From Aliidiomarina quisquiliarum (GTDB lineage Bacteria > Pseudomonadota > Gammaproteobacteria > Enterobacterales > Alteromonadaceae), in NCBI RefSeq assembly GCF_023922585.1, contig NZ_JAMFTN010000021.1, positions 124,001 through 188,000 on the forward strand: a DNA stretch of 64,000 nt, written 5' to 3'. This document shows, piece by piece, positions 47,227 through 57,906 of this stretch; the stretch's first letter is position 1, and each line of letters starts with the position of its first letter. A model generated the notes under the pieces. It ran no database searches. It worked only from the letters and a program-made list of their open reading frames with translations, and had not been told where the DNA came from. Made by a program: the position numbers and the translations under genes.

Positions 47227-47625
47227 CTATTGATTTTTGAATTTAATAAGTTCGCGCCGCTGTTTACTGTTCGGGCGCTGTTCAGGGTGCGGATTATACA
47301 ATGCATTAGCCTTGCGGGCGGCGGCATTTTCTTCCCGTTTAGCCAAGCTAGCAGCAGACTCTTGGTAAAGCTCGGCAGCTTTAGTGGCATTGCCGCGTTG
47401 CTCGCTTAAACCTGTTACGGTAACAGTCATACGATCATAGCCTCGGGGCACAATAATAATAGCATCTAGCTCTACTATTTTAGCCGGCTTTGTGCGCTGA
47501 CCATTATATTGCACCTTGCCTGCTTGTACCGCCGTGCGCGCTAAACCTCTGGTTTTAAAAAAACGCGCAGCCCATAGCCATTTATCAAGCCGAACTTGTG
47601 GTGCCAACGAGGATTGTTGCGACAT
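47227..47625 (-). CDS. hslR: Ribosome-associated heat shock protein Hsp15 (HslR)
   Basis: Hsp15 binds free 50S subunits that carry a stalled nascent chain, helping recycling after heat stress. The 132-residue protein has an S4 RNA-binding domain at the N-terminus (VRLDKWLWAARFFKTRGLA and AVQAGKVQYNGQRTKPAKIV, about residues 11-60). A basic, helical C-terminus follows. It is followed by hslO after ten bases. The 232-base gap to gspC on the other side holds both divergent promoters, but no clear pair of boxes was found. Confidence 0.93.
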   Translation of the reverse strand: MSQQSSLAPQVRLDKWLWAARFFKTRGLARTAVQAGKVQYNGQRTKPAKIVELDAIIIVPRGYDRMTVTVTGLSEQRGNATKAAELYQESAASLAKREENAAARKANALYNPHPEQRPNSKQRRELIKFKNQ

Positions 47626-47857
47626 AAAGGAACGTTCTCCAAAACAAAGTACCTAAGCTTTACCAAGGTAGATTATAACGCTGAATACCATTATATTTTA
47701 TTTGTTCAGTGTAACATGGCACTCACCAAGGTGGGTTATTTGCGGCCAAGCAGACAACTTTAATTGCCAAAAAACATGTTAATAGGTTGTTGTATGGTTG
47801 TTGCCGCGTGCAACGCAGTATAGAATGACCCGCTAACTTATAAGAATTAAAAGAACC

Positions 47858-48742
47858 GTGGCACAAGTGATAACAACGCTTACATCAGCTTCAACAACAT
47901 TAATAGGCCGGCTTCGTTCGGCGCAGTTTATTAGCCCGCTTGTTACTGGTTTAGGGTTGGTTTTTCTGCTGTTTGCCGCTTGGTTGCTGGCCCAACTAAC
48001 GTGGCGGCTAGTAATGCCGGTAGGGCCGCCAACTCTCATGCCGCTTAGCGCCACGCCGGTAACCTCTATCGAAGTGGCGCAGCTCGATCTAAGCCGAATA
48101 CAGGGGTTGCATTTATTTGGTAAAAAAGGTGCTGAGGTTAGCCGGCCCAGCACCAACGAAGCGCCTGAAACCACCTTAAACATTCGCTTAGTTGGCGTTA
48201 CCGCCAGTAACAACCCGCATTTGTCTGCTGCAATTATTCAACAAGGCTCGGAACAAAGTACTTATATTCCAGGCGACACCATTAGTAGCAGTAGGGCAGT
48301 GGTGAAAGAAATACGTAGCGACCGGGTTTTGTTAGAACATAATAATCGGTTAGAAACCTTATGGCTTGAAGGCCGCGATGGCAGTGAAGTGGCCTTGGTG
48401 CTACAAACACAGCCCGTGCAAGCCGCACCAGCCGCTGCACCAGAAGAAGTAAACTTAACTACACGGCAGTTGGAAATTTTAGAAGTTATTAGCATTTCCC
48501 CGCAGCAAGGTGAAAACGGCCTTGTGGGTTATCGGTTAGCACCCAAAGCAAACGAAGCCATGTTTCGTGAATTTGGTTTACGGCCCGGTGACCTTGCAGT
48601 AGCAATAAACGGTTACGACTTAACCAATATGGCTGAGGCCTTAGAACTGATGACTCAGCTTGAAGGGCTAACGCAGGCGCAAGTGCGCATTTTACGAGAT
48701 GGAGAGTATGTAGATATTGAGATCTACATACCAGCAGAGTAG
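47858..48742 (+). CDS. gspC: Type II secretion protein GspC
   Basis: GspC is the inner-membrane clamp that contacts the secretin GspD and recruits substrates. The 294-residue product starts at GTG 47858. It has one transmembrane helix (about residues 32-52, VTGLGLVFLLFAAWLLAQL), the HR domain (about 85-170, LHLFGK, then TLNIRLVGVTAS) and a C-terminal PDZ domain (GYRLAPKANEAMFREFGLRPGDLAVAINGYDL). It opens a twelve-gene operon with spacings of a few bases or overlaps. Confidence 0.93.
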   Translation: MAQVITTLTSASTTLIGRLRSAQFISPLVTGLGLVFLLFAAWLLAQLTWRLVMPVGPPTLMPLSATPVTSIEVAQLDLSRIQGLHLFGKKGAEVSRPSTNEAPETTLNIRLVGVTASNNPHLSAAIIQQGSEQSTYIPGDTISSSRAVVKEIRSDRVLLEHNNRLETLWLEGRDGSEVALVLQTQPVQAAPAAAPEEVNLTTRQLEILEVISISPQQGENGLVGYRLAPKANEAMFREFGLRPGDLAVAINGYDLTNMAEALELMTQLEGLTQAQVRILRDGEYVDIEIYIPAE

Positions 48743-48751
48743 GTATTAGTA

Positions 48752-50833
48752 ATGCATGTATTAAAACGACTCACATGGTTGTCATTCGCCGTCGCTTTAT
48801 TTTCCTTGCCTGCCAGTGCGCAAGACGATGAGTTTTCAGCTAGCTTTCGAAATACTGAAATAAATGAGTTTATTCAGGTGGTTAGCCGTAACTTGGAAAA
48901 AACCATTATTGTTGATCCGGAAGTGCGCGGTCGGGTAAACGTGCGTAGCTACGACGTTATGTCGCGCCAAGAATACTACCAATTCTTTTTAAACGTGTTG
49001 TCGGTATATGGCTATGCGGTTATTGAAATGGACACCGGGCCGCTTAAAGTCATTCGTGACCGCGACGCTAAAAATGCGCCATCTTATGTAGCTGAAGGCG
49101 ACGAGCGCATGGGCGACGAATGGGTAACCCGTGTTGTGCCCGTTGAAAACGTTTCCGTACGTGAACTAGCGCCCTTACTACGGCAGTTAAACGATCAAAC
49201 CTCCGGTGGCGCGGTAATGAACTACGACGTGTCGAATGTCATTATGATCACCGGCCGAGCGGCAAACGTTAATCGGTTAGCAGAAATTATTCGTCGCGTA
49301 GACCAAGTAGGTAACCAAGAAGTTGAAATAGTTGAATTAAAATACGCTTCGGCGGGTGAAATGGTGCGCATTGCTCAAAGCGTGTTTGCCCAGCAAGGCA
49401 GCAACACCCCAGAAATGCTAGTGCCGCGTTTAGTGGCCGACGAACGCACCAACCGAGTATTAGTTAGCGGAGAAGATCGCGCCCGCGAACGGGTGGTACG
49501 GCTAATTAAACAACTCGACCAAGAAATGCAAACCAGTGGCAACACCCGGGTATTTTATTTGCGCTATGCCAAAGCGGAAGAAATGGTGGCCCTGCTACGG
49601 GGCATGACCGCTACCCTTATTGCCGAAGAAGAGCGCGCCTCGTCGGGCGGTACAGGAGCCGCACAACGAAATCGCCGTGGGGCAGCAGAAGTAAGCATTG
49701 AAGCCCACGAGCCCACTAATGCGTTAGTTATTACCGCCCAACCAGACATGTTACGGGCCATTGGCGACGTGGTTGGGCAGCTCGACATTCGGCGAGCTCA
49801 AGTATTGGTTGAAGCTATTATTGTTGAAGTATTTGAAGGCGACGGCACCACCTTCGGTGTGCAGTGGGTGAGTGAAGACTACGGCATGACACAATATTCC
49901 GGCAGCGGCATGGTACCACTTGGCCAGTTAGCTGTTGGGGTAGAACAGGCCCGAGACCGCCCAGGAGCAGAAGTTACCCGGGTGGACAATGCAGGAAACC
50001 AGTACACTACCCGCGAACCAGACCAAAAAGGCGACTTGTCGCTATTGGCTAACTTACTCGGTTCGGCTAACGGATTGTTATTTGGTACCGTGCAAGACAG
50101 CTGGGCCGCAGTGGTGCAGGCGGTAGCAACTAATACCAACTCGAATATTCTGTCGGCGCCTAGTATTACCACGTTAGATAACCAAGAAGCCGTGTTCTTA
50201 GTGGGCCAAGAAGTGCCTACCTTAACTGGTGCTACTGCAGGCTCAAGTAACGACAACCCATTCCAAACCGTCGATCGGCGTGAAATTGGTATTCGCTTAC
50301 GGGTTACCCCACAAGTAAACGAAGGCGACTCGGTGCAGCTAATGATAGAGCAGGAAGTGTCGAGCATAGCCGGAACCACCAGTGTCGACGTTATTTTTAA
50401 TAAACGCGAGCTAAAAACAACCGTACTAGCCAACGACGGCGACACCATTGTGCTGGGTGGCTTAATCGACGAAGACGTGCAAGAAAGCTTGTCTAAAGTA
50501 CCGCTTCTTGGCGACATTCCTATTCTTGGCCATTTGTTTAAGTCGACCAATGTAACCACGCGTAAACGTAATTTAATGATTTTTATTCGCCCTACGATAG
50601 TACGCGACGACGGCACCATGTCTGGCTTAAGCCAGCGCAAATACAGCTATATTCGAGCCCAACAGCTAATGCAGCAAGATCGTGGCATATCCTTACGAAG
50701 CCGCGACGTAGTGCCAGTATTACCTGACTGGCCAGCCGACCGACCGCTGCCAGAAAGTTTTGAGCAGCTGCTGCGCGAACGCCAAAATTCGACTGGCAAT
50801 AATAATGACGAAGCACAGCACCATGACCACTGA
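48752..50833 (+). CDS. gspD: Type II secretion secretin GspD
   Basis: GspD forms the outer-membrane secretin ring through which folded proteins leave. The 693-residue protein has a signal peptide (cleavage after ASA near residue 23), an N0 domain ([17 protein letters not shown]), N1-N3 repeats, and the secretin core. The core includes the [11 protein letters not shown] gate region and [17 protein letters not shown] near residue 585. A C-terminal S-domain-like helix region follows. No lipobox is present, so targeting may use a separate pilotin. The 3' end overlaps gspE. Confidence 0.95.
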   Translation: MHVLKRLTWLSFAVALFSLPASAQDDEFSASFRNTEINEFIQVVSRNLEKTIIVDPEVRGRVNVRSYDVMSRQEYYQFFLNVLSVYGYAVIEMDTGPLKVIRDRDAKNAPSYVAEGDERMGDEWVTRVVPVENVSVRELAPLLRQLNDQTSGGAVMNYDVSNVIMITGRAANVNRLAEIIRRVDQVGNQEVEIVELKYASAGEMVRIAQSVFAQQGSNTPEMLVPRLVADERTNRVLVSGEDRARERVVRLIKQLDQEMQTSGNTRVFYLRYAKAEEMVALLRGMTATLIAEEERASSGGTGAAQRNRRGAAEVSIEAHEPTNALVITAQPDMLRAIGDVVGQLDIRRAQVLVEAIIVEVFEGDGTTFGVQWVSEDYGMTQYSGSGMVPLGQLAVGVEQARDRPGAEVTRVDNAGNQYTTREPDQKGDLSLLANLLGSANGLLFGTVQDSWAAVVQAVATNTNSNILSAPSITTLDNQEAVFLVGQEVPTLTGATAGSSNDNPFQTVDRREIGIRLRVTPQVNEGDSVQLMIEQEVSSIAGTTSVDVIFNKRELKTTVLANDGDTIVLGGLIDEDVQESLSKVPLLGDIPILGHLFKSTNVTTRKRNLMIFIRPTIVRDDGTMSGLSQRKYSYIRAQQLMQQDRGISLRSRDVVPVLPDWPADRPLPESFEQLLRERQNSTGNNNDEAQHHDH

Positions 50834-52409
50834 AACCACCACTGAACAAAGCACTGTTGCCCACAGTGCGCTGCCCGCAGATGCGCAATTAGCCGCCCAA
50901 CTTGAGGCTGTTGGTAGGGGGCAGCAGCCAGTACGTATTCCGTTTTCATTTGCTAAGCGGTTTGGTGTGGTACTAGTGTGGGAAAACGAAACTCCAGTGG
51001 TGCATACCCGCGAGCAGGTAGAATTAAACGTGCTGCACGAAGTGCGGCGTATGTTAGACAGCTCGTTTACGGTGCAGGTGCACCCGAGCAGTGAATTCGA
51101 CGCTATTTTAGGTTTGGCCTATCAGCGCGACTCGTCGGAAGCTAAGCAGCTAATGGAAGACATTGGTAACGAAGTAAACTTGTTTTCTTTGGCGGAAGAG
51201 CTGCCAAAAACAGAAGACTTATTAGCCAGTGAAGACGACGCCCCAATTATTAAATTAATTAACGCCATGTTAAGCGAAGCCATTAAAGAAGGCTCGTCGG
51301 ACATTCATATAGAAACCTTTGAAAAAGACTTAATTATACGGTTTCGTATCGACGGTGTGTTGCGGGAAATATTACGCCCGCACCGAAAGTTAGCCTCGCT
51401 GTTGGTAAGCCGTATTAAAGTTATGGCACAGCTTGATATAGCCGAAAAACGGGTACCACAAGACGGTCGAATTTCGCTCCTTATTGCCGGTCGTGCTGTC
51501 GACGTGCGGGTGTCGACCATGCCGTCGAACCATGGCGAACGAGTAGTATTACGTTTACTCGACAAAAACAACGCCCGTTTAGACCTCGCCCAACTGGGCA
51601 TGACCGCCGCTAACCGCAGTATGTTTGGCGAACTTATTCATAAGCCACACGGTATTATTTTAGTGACTGGGCCTACGGGCTCGGGTAAAAGTACTACTTT
51701 GTATGCGGGACTGTCGGAAATAAACACCAAAGACCGCAACATACTCACCGTTGAAGACCCCATTGAATATGCCTTAGAAGGTATTGGCCAAACTCAAGTA
51801 AACCCCAGAGTAGACATGACCTTTGCCCGTGGCTTACGGGCCATTTTGCGCCAAGACCCCGATGTAGTGATGGTGGGTGAAATACGCGACACGGAAACCG
51901 CACAAATAGCCGTACAGGCCAGTTTAACAGGGCACTTGGTGCTTTCTACTTTGCACACCAACACTGCCGCAGGTGCGTTAACGCGTTTGGAAGACATGGG
52001 TATAGAGCCTTTTCTATTATCGTCTAGCCTGTTAGCGGTGCTGTCGCAGCGGTTAGTGCGCAAACTTTGCCAAGACTGCCGCGAACAACATGAAGCCAGC
52101 GACGAAGAAATGGCACTGCTTAATTTGCCCTTAGCCACAACAGCAACTTGCAGTGAAAGGCCTAAAATTTATCGCGCCGTGGGCTGTGCCAGCTGTAATG
52201 CCTCGGGTTACCGTGGCCGAACTGGAATTCACGAAATGCTAGTGGTCGACGAAACCGTACGCGAGTTAATTCACCATGGTAAAGGTGAACAAGACATTGA
52301 ACGCTACGCCCGCACTAAATACGCCAGTATTCGACAAGACGGCCGCGACAAAATTTTGCAGGGCATTACCAGCCTTGAAGAAGTCATGCGGGTAACGCGG
52401 GAGGAATAA
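50823..52409 (+). CDS. gspE: Type II secretion ATPase GspE
   Basis: GspE is the hexameric cytoplasmic ATPase that drives pseudopilus growth. The 528-residue product has an N-terminal GspL-binding domain, Walker [17 protein letters not shown], Asp box [17 protein letters not shown], Walker [17 protein letters not shown] and a zinc module (CQDC ... CASC). The start is uncertain: ATG 50823 overlaps gspD by 11 bases and ATG 50805 is also in frame. Neither has a good Shine-Dalgarno, so translation is probably coupled to gspD. Confidence 0.95.
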   Translation: MTTETTTEQSTVAHSALPADAQLAAQLEAVGRGQQPVRIPFSFAKRFGVVLVWENETPVVHTREQVELNVLHEVRRMLDSSFTVQVHPSSEFDAILGLAYQRDSSEAKQLMEDIGNEVNLFSLAEELPKTEDLLASEDDAPIIKLINAMLSEAIKEGSSDIHIETFEKDLIIRFRIDGVLREILRPHRKLASLLVSRIKVMAQLDIAEKRVPQDGRISLLIAGRAVDVRVSTMPSNHGERVVLRLLDKNNARLDLAQLGMTAANRSMFGELIHKPHGIILVTGPTGSGKSTTLYAGLSEINTKDRNILTVEDPIEYALEGIGQTQVNPRVDMTFARGLRAILRQDPDVVMVGEIRDTETAQIAVQASLTGHLVLSTLHTNTAAGALTRLEDMGIEPFLLSSSLLAVLSQRLVRKLCQDCREQHEASDEEMALLNLPLATTATCSERPKIYRAVGCASCNASGYRGRTGIHEMLVVDETVRELIHHGKGEQDIERYARTKYASIRQDGRDKILQGITSLEEVMRVTREE

Positions 52410-53629
52410 TGCCAGCCTTCGCCTACCAAGCCCTTGATGCCGCCGGTAAGAAAAAAAGCGGTGTACTAGAAGCCGACACGGAACGCCAAATTCGCCAGCA
52501 ACTGCGCGAACAGGGCCTGTTCCCTGTGCATGTTGAACTTGCTGCCGCCGCCGAACATAGCCCAAAGCGCAAACGTAGTTTATTTCAGCGGGGTATTAGC
52601 ACGCCGGATCTCGCTCTTATTACCCGCCAGCTGGCCACCTTAATAAACGCCGCCTTACCTATCGAGCAAGCGCTTTTAGCGGTGGCTGATCAAACGGAAA
52701 AACCGCGCTTACAAAAAATGCTCATGTCGGTGCGTAGCCGAGTAGTGGAAGGTTATAGCTTGGCTGAAGGCTTACGCGACTTTCCAGCAATTTTCGACGA
52801 CTTATACTGCGCCATGGTGGGCGCCGGGGAAAAGTCGGGGCATCTCGACGAAGTGCTAGAACGCCTAGCCGACTACACTGAGCAGCGGCAAATGATGAAA
52901 AGCCAAATTGTGCAGGCGTCGGTGTATCCTGCAGTACTTACTTTAGTGGCAATTGCCGTAGTTAGCTTTTTATTGGCCGTGGTGGTGCCTGAAATTGTTG
53001 ATCAGTTTACCGACATGGGCGCGGAACTCCCTATGGTAACGCGGGTTCTTATTGTTATCAGCGACTGGATGCAGGCCTATGGGCTTTATACGCTGTTGGC
53101 AATTATTGTTTTAGCCCTGCTATGGGGGCGCTTGTTACAACAACAAAAGTTCCGTTACCAGGTGCATACACGGCTACTTTATATGCCGGTAGTAGGTAAG
53201 CTAGTTCGCGGCGTAAGTACTGCCCGCTTTGCCCGCACCTTAAGTATTTTAACCGCGTCGGCCATTCCTTTGTTAGACGGCTTATTAATTACTTCGCAGG
53301 TAATGAGTAATTTACGAATGCGCGAGGTGGTAGAAGAAGCCGCCGATGACTTGCGTGAAGGCTCTAGCTTGCGAGCGGCTTTAGGCAAAAATAAGCTATT
53401 TCCACCAATGATGTTGCACATGATAGCCTCTGGTGAACGCAGCGGCGAACTAGAACAAATGCTACGGCGCTTGGCCGACAACCAAGACAACGAGTTCTCG
53501 AATGTAGTGAATGTCAGCTTAAAAGTGTTTGAGCCTATGCTCATTGTTACCATGGCAAGTATCGTATTATTTATTGTGTTGGCTATTATTACGCCAATCA
53601 TGAATTTGAACCAACAGATAGGATTGTAA
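52409..53629 (+). CDS. gspF: Type II secretion inner-membrane platform protein GspF
   Basis: GspF is the polytopic platform protein that works with GspE and GspL. The 406-residue protein starts in a TAATG overlap with gspE behind a GGAGGA site. It has the two repeated GspF/PilC cytoplasmic domains (ALITRQLATLINAALPIEQAL and FARTLSILTASAIPLLDGLL) and three transmembrane helices, near residues 170, 220 and 380. Confidence 0.95.
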   Translation: MPAFAYQALDAAGKKKSGVLEADTERQIRQQLREQGLFPVHVELAAAAEHSPKRKRSLFQRGISTPDLALITRQLATLINAALPIEQALLAVADQTEKPRLQKMLMSVRSRVVEGYSLAEGLRDFPAIFDDLYCAMVGAGEKSGHLDEVLERLADYTEQRQMMKSQIVQASVYPAVLTLVAIAVVSFLLAVVVPEIVDQFTDMGAELPMVTRVLIVISDWMQAYGLYTLLAIIVLALLWGRLLQQQKFRYQVHTRLLYMPVVGKLVRGVSTARFARTLSILTASAIPLLDGLLITSQVMSNLRMREVVEEAADDLREGSSLRAALGKNKLFPPMMLHMIASGERSGELEQMLRRLADNQDNEFSNVVNVSLKVFEPMLIVTMASIVLFIVLAIITPIMNLNQQIGL

Positions 53630-53631
53630 TT

Positions 53632-54084
53632 ATGCGTGTAGGTATGCGTACAAGTAAGCAGCAAACAGGTTTTTCTCTTTTAGAGCTTATGGTGGTTATC
53701 GTTATTCTTGGCATTTTAGCCACTATGGTTATTCCTAACGTGTTTAGTAACCGAGACAAAGCTGAGCGGCAAAAAGTAATTTCCGACTTAACTGCCCTTG
53801 AAAATGCCATGGAAATGTATCGGCTCGACAACGGCATATACCCAACCACTGAACAGGGCCTAGAAGCACTGGTGGAAAAAGCGCGAATGGACCCACAACC
53901 ACGAAACTTCCCTGAAGCTGGTTACATTCGTCGTTTGCCCGCCGACCCTTGGGGCAACCCATATCAATTACTGAGCCCAGGGCAAAATGGTCGCTACGAC
54001 ATTTTTAGCATGGGCTTCGACGGCCAACCCGGCACGCAAGACGACATAGGTACATGGAATATGCATGACCTTGAAAGCCAGTAG
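53632..54084 (+). CDS. gspG: Type II secretion major pseudopilin GspG
   Basis: GspG is the main subunit of the T2SS pseudopilus. The 150-residue prepseudopilin has a basic leader cut by the prepilin peptidase at TG|FSLLELMVVIVILGILA (about residue 13). Next come the conserved ALENAMEMYRLDNGIYPTTEQGLEALV region and a C-terminal calcium-site region (DPWGNPYQL, then FSMGFDGQPGTQDDIGTW). The prepilin peptidase gene gspO is not in this operon and must be elsewhere. Confidence 0.95.
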   Translation: MRVGMRTSKQQTGFSLLELMVVIVILGILATMVIPNVFSNRDKAERQKVISDLTALENAMEMYRLDNGIYPTTEQGLEALVEKARMDPQPRNFPEAGYIRRLPADPWGNPYQLLSPGQNGRYDIFSMGFDGQPGTQDDIGTWNMHDLESQ

Positions 54085-54095
54085 CAGGTGGCCTA

Positions 54096-54701
54096 ATGCT
54101 GGTTAGTAAACCCACCCTAAGCAAGCAGCAAGGCGGTTTTACGCTTATTGAAGTGCTGCTTGTGGTGGCTATTATTGGTATTGCGGCACTGGTTATTGTG
54201 CTGCAATTACCCGCTAGCCAGCAGGGAGAAACGACCAGCGACGCCCGTCGTGAATTTCAACTTAAGTTTCATTACGCCCGCGAACAGGCGTTATTACGCA
54301 ACTGGGTAATTGGTGTTGAATTTAAAGACGACAGCTACGGCTTTTACCGTTGGCACGAAGCCAAGTGGCAAGAGTTTACCGAAAAGCCCTTGCTGCGGGT
54401 GCATTTAAAAGAAAATATGGAACTCGACTTTATTCCCGGCGAGTTTCGTTTGTTCGACAATTTAGCCAATAAAGACACTTTATTTACCAGCGAGCCTGCT
54501 CGTGAACGTAGCGACAGCGAAACAGACGAGCCCCTACCTAAACCACAAGTGATCATTTTTGAAAGTACCGAATTTATTCCTTTTAAACTCCAATGGCTTA
54601 GTTTTGCACCTAATAGCGGTGGCGGTAATGCTTATCGTACCGTGCAAATTGATGGCAGCGACGGTATTCAGTTACGGTTAGTGGAGGACCAATTGTGGTA
54701 A
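54096..54701 (+). CDS. gspH: Type II secretion minor pseudopilin GspH
   Basis: GspH is a minor pseudopilin. The 201-residue protein has a prepilin leader with cleavage before FTLIEVLLVVAIIGIAALVIV (about residue 13) and the GspH domain. Residues 128-150 contain a charged insertion (SEPARERSDSETDEPLPKP). This and the family's variable length make the assignment rest mainly on position and the N-terminus. It overlaps gspI by 7 bases. Confidence 0.9.
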   Translation: MLVSKPTLSKQQGGFTLIEVLLVVAIIGIAALVIVLQLPASQQGETTSDARREFQLKFHYAREQALLRNWVIGVEFKDDSYGFYRWHEAKWQEFTEKPLLRVHLKENMELDFIPGEFRLFDNLANKDTLFTSEPARERSDSETDEPLPKPQVIIFESTEFIPFKLQWLSFAPNSGGGNAYRTVQIDGSDGIQLRLVEDQLW

Positions 54702-55069
54702 CAAGTCGTGGCTTCACCTTGGTAGAAGTAATGTTTGCCTTAGCTATTTTTGGCCTAGCAGCCTTAGCTGCTTTGGCGGTGGCAACCCAACAAATAGACA
54801 GTACCCGTTACTTGCAAGAACGTTACCTAGGCCAACTGGTAGCCAGTAACCGCTTAGCCGACTTGGTAGCGCCGGCCGCGGCTAGTAAAACTTGGCCTCC
54901 GCGTAATAACGACAGCGGCGAAATTGAACTTGCCGGGCAAACCTGGTTTTGGCAGCAACAGGTGTTAGAAACCGTAACCGACGACTTGCGCGAAGTAACG
55001 GTGCGGGTAAAACGTAGCGAAAATGGCCCCGTAGTGGCCGAATTAAGTACTTTTGTGGGGCGCCGCTAA
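54695..55069 (+). CDS. gspI: Type II secretion minor pseudopilin GspI
   Basis: GspI is part of the tip complex (GspI-J-K) that starts pseudopilus assembly. The 124-residue product begins at GTG 54695, preceded by GGAGG, within gspH. It has a short leader cut at RG|FTLVEVMFALAIFGLAALAAL. The remainder, with DLREVTVRVKRSENG, matches GspI. It overlaps gspJ by one base (TAATG). Confidence 0.92.
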   Translation: MVTSRGFTLVEVMFALAIFGLAALAALAVATQQIDSTRYLQERYLGQLVASNRLADLVAPAAASKTWPPRNNDSGEIELAGQTWFWQQQVLETVTDDLREVTVRVKRSENGPVVAELSTFVGRR

Positions 55070-55680
55070 TGCATAAAACGCGGGGCTTTACCCTTATTGA
55101 AGTAATGGTGGCTATGGTGGTGCTGGCACTTATTGGCTTAGCTAGTGCAGCGGTGTTAAGCCAAATGACACAAGCAGAAGAAGCCTCAAGCAAACGCCAT
55201 GCACTGCTTTCCGAACTACAGTTTAGCTTGCTGATAATAGACCGCGACGTGCGCCAAATGGTAGCCCGAACCATTCGTGCCACCGACGAGCAAGCCAAGC
55301 ATATATATTTAACCAATGAAGCCAGCACCGTTGACAGCGACAGTGGCGCTTTGGTTTTTGTTCGTGGCGGTTGGAGTAACCCAGAACACATGCTGCCCCG
55401 TTCAGAATTACAGCCGGTAGCTTATCGGGTGCGCGAACGGGTATTGCAACGCGTTTACCAACCCTTTGTCGACAGTGTCAGTAGCGAGCCAACGGTGCAA
55501 GACTTACTCAGCCAGGTGGAGTCTTTCGAAGTTGAATTTAGCGGCGAAAGTGGCGAACGTGTAAGCCGTTGGTTACAGCCGCACCAGCTACCGGAACGTG
55601 TTTATATTCGTATTGAACATGAGCAACTGGGCATGATAGAGCGGGTACTGCTAACCAGTGGTGGTAAGCCAACGCCATGA
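55069..55680 (+). CDS. gspJ: Type II secretion minor pseudopilin GspJ
   Basis: GspJ is a minor pseudopilin of the tip complex. The 203-residue protein has a leader cut at RG|FTLIEVMVAMVVLALIGLA and the GspJ segment LQFSLLIIDRDVRQMVAR. The VFVRGGWSNPEHMLPRSELQPVAYRV stretch is diagnostic. It overlaps gspK by four bases. Confidence 0.94.
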   Translation: MHKTRGFTLIEVMVAMVVLALIGLASAAVLSQMTQAEEASSKRHALLSELQFSLLIIDRDVRQMVARTIRATDEQAKHIYLTNEASTVDSDSGALVFVRGGWSNPEHMLPRSELQPVAYRVRERVLQRVYQPFVDSVSSEPTVQDLLSQVESFEVEFSGESGERVSRWLQPHQLPERVYIRIEHEQLGMIERVLLTSGGKPTP

Positions 55681-56717
55681 GCACAGTAGCCAAGCCCGCC
55701 AGTAGCCTACCCCTAGCACAGCAACGCACCCAAGGCGTAGCTATTATTAGCGTGTTGTTAGTGGTGGCGCTGGTAACTATATTAGCTACGCGAATGAGTG
55801 GCCACCTACAAATGCAAATAGCTCGGGTAAGTGGCAGCGAGCATGCAGAACAAGCCTATTGGCACTGGCTAAGCGCCGAAGCCCTAGTGCGGCAAGTGCT
55901 GTTAAAAGAGCACGAAGAGTCGGAAGGGCGCACCCATTTGCAGCAGGGTTGGGCTACCCAGCAGGGGCCGTTTCCCGTTCGCGGTGGCTTTATCGGTGGC
56001 CGTGTATACGACCTACACGCCTGCTTTAACTTAAATAGTTTACGCAAAGACACCGACAACACGGCGAATTTAGCCAAAGCAACAGAGCGCTACCAGCAAC
56101 TATTAACGGCGCTTGAATTCGATGAATATACCATCCGTCAATTAACCGCCACGCTAATAGACTGGCTTGACACGGATACAGAATTACACAACGCCATGGG
56201 CGCCGAAGACTCCGACTACGAGTCGCTGCCACAGCCCTATCAGGCAGCGAATAATTTATTAGCACACCGTTCGGAATTAAGGCAAATTGTTGGTTATCAG
56301 CAAGCTATTTATGAACGCTTAAAGCCCTATGTGTGTGTTATTCCGGGTGAAACTAACTGGCAGCTGAACCTTAATACGGTGCCAACCGATAAACCGGAAA
56401 TAGTAATGGCATTTTTTCGTGGCACACTCGACTTGAGTGCAGCAGAAAGTTTACTGAACAATCGGCCAAATAAAGGTTTCGAGTCGCTCGAACAAATAAA
56501 ACAAGAGCCTGCAATACAAGCGCTGTCAGGCTCGGGGCCGCTTACCGACGACTTGGCAGATCTCACCGTTAGTAGTCAGTATTTTGAGTTGAACGCGCAA
56601 GTAAAGTATGGTGATTTGGAATTTTATGGATATTCGCAATTAAAAATAACCGAAGGTAAAGCGTGGATCCTGCATCGTTCACGTGGCGGTTATGAGGCTG
56701 ATGACAACAATGAGTGA
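55677..56717 (+). CDS. gspK: Type II secretion minor pseudopilin GspK
   Basis: GspK caps the pseudopilus tip and is the largest minor pseudopilin. The 346-residue protein has a leader followed by QGVAIISVLLVVALVTILAT, without the conserved Glu5, as usual for GspK. Then come VYDLHACFNLNSL, ATLIDWLDTDTELHNAMGAEDSDY and LNLNTVPTDKPEIV of the large alpha-helical insert. Its end overlaps gspL by 8 bases. Confidence 0.94.
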   Translation: MSTVAKPASSLPLAQQRTQGVAIISVLLVVALVTILATRMSGHLQMQIARVSGSEHAEQAYWHWLSAEALVRQVLLKEHEESEGRTHLQQGWATQQGPFPVRGGFIGGRVYDLHACFNLNSLRKDTDNTANLAKATERYQQLLTALEFDEYTIRQLTATLIDWLDTDTELHNAMGAEDSDYESLPQPYQAANNLLAHRSELRQIVGYQQAIYERLKPYVCVIPGETNWQLNLNTVPTDKPEIVMAFFRGTLDLSAAESLLNNRPNKGFESLEQIKQEPAIQALSGSGPLTDDLADLTVSSQYFELNAQVKYGDLEFYGYSQLKITEGKAWILHRSRGGYEADDNNE

Positions 56718-57906
56718 AATACTACTAATAAGACTGCCTAAACATGCACAGGCACCAGTAAATTGGTTAATAACCGACGCAAGTGGTGGCGAACTAATTG
56801 CCAGTGGTGTGCTACCCAACCTAGCAGCGTTAGCTGAGCTTAGTGAGCGCGCCAGTAGCCGCGAGGTATATGTGGCGGTGGCAGGTGAAGCAGTAAGCAT
56901 GCACCAAGCGGCGGTTCCAGCGAAGTCGCGGCGGCACTTACAGCAAATTATTCCCTTTACATTAGAAGACGATGTGGCCGAAGACATTGGCCAGTTACAC
57001 TTTGCCTGGCCCAGCCAAAGCCCTAATAATGAACCAATTCCAGTGGCTGTAGTGGCACGGCAACAAATGACATTTTGGCTTGCAGCACTAGCCCAAGCCA
57101 ATATAGCCGCAACCCAGTTAGTACCCGACTTCTTACTGTTGCCTTACGAAGCCAACTGCTGGACCCTAGCTCAGGTTGATAACACTTGGCTGGTACGCCA
57201 AAGCCAATGGCAGGGCGCAAGTGTAGACCCCGCTTGGTTGCCGTACCTAGCATTTGAGGAAGCTGAGTTACCGACAGAGTTGCTAGCAATTGGCGATCTA
57301 AACTGGCCGCAAGTACCCGCCCCGGTGCGCCCTTTAAACGTCGACTTACCGCTATTTGCGATGGTACAACAATGGCGCCATACAGCATTAAATTTGTGCC
57401 AAGGGGAATTTGCTCAGCACCAGCCAAACCCAGTTAATTGGCAGCAAGTGCGTTGGCCAGCAATAGCCGCGGCTATTTTATGCGTGGTGTATCTAGCCAA
57501 TTTAGGTGTTACCTGGCTGCAACTAGACCACCAAACCCAGCAAGTGCAACAAAATATTGAAGCCCGTTATTTAGAGCTTTTCCCCGAGCAGCAACGGTTA
57601 CCTGCCGACGCTCGGCGGCGCATAGAACAGCAAGTGGCGGCTTTTGGCGGGGCTACCCAAGGGGAATTGCTAGGCATGCTAAACGACTTAGTGTTGGCCT
57701 TCCAAGACACTGAAATTGAATTAACCCTGTTACAGTTCGACAGTGGCCGGGGCGAATTACGCGTGCAAGCCACGGGTAAAAACTTCCAAACCTTTGAACG
57801 ATTTCAGCGTGCCGTGCGGGCGCAAGCGCTAGAAGTAGAACAAGGCCAGTTGGTCAGTCGTGCTGGCAAAATAGCCGGAACCTTAACCATACGGAGACCT
57901 TCATAA
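56710..57906 (+). CDS. gspL: Type II secretion protein GspL
   Basis: GspL anchors GspE to the inner membrane. The 398-residue product has an actin-like cytoplasmic domain (about residues 1-235), one transmembrane helix (about 250-270, WPAIAAAILCVVYLANLGVTW) and a periplasmic ferredoxin-like domain. ATG 56710 (MSEILLIRL) is chosen; ATG 56701, nearer to a GAGG site, would add three residues. Confidence 0.92.
   Translation: MSEILLIRLPKHAQAPVNWLITDASGGELIASGVLPNLAALAELSERASSREVYVAVAGEAVSMHQAAVPAKSRRHLQQIIPFTLEDDVAEDIGQLHFAWPSQSPNNEPIPVAVVARQQMTFWLAALAQANIAATQLVPDFLLLPYEANCWTLAQVDNTWLVRQSQWQGASVDPAWLPYLAFEEAELPTELLAIGDLNWPQVPAPVRPLNVDLPLFAMVQQWRHTALNLCQGEFAQHQPNPVNWQQVRWPAIAAAILCVVYLANLGVTWLQLDHQTQQVQQNIEARYLELFPEQQRLPADARRRIEQQVAAFGGATQGELLGMLNDLVLAFQDTEIELTLLQFDSGRGELRVQATGKNFQTFERFQRAVRAQALEVEQGQLVSRAGKIAGTLTIRRPS

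Noticed and set aside
49879-50640. 253-codon minus-strand frame within gspD
   Set aside because: It is antisense to the conserved secretin core, with no ribosome site or family pattern.
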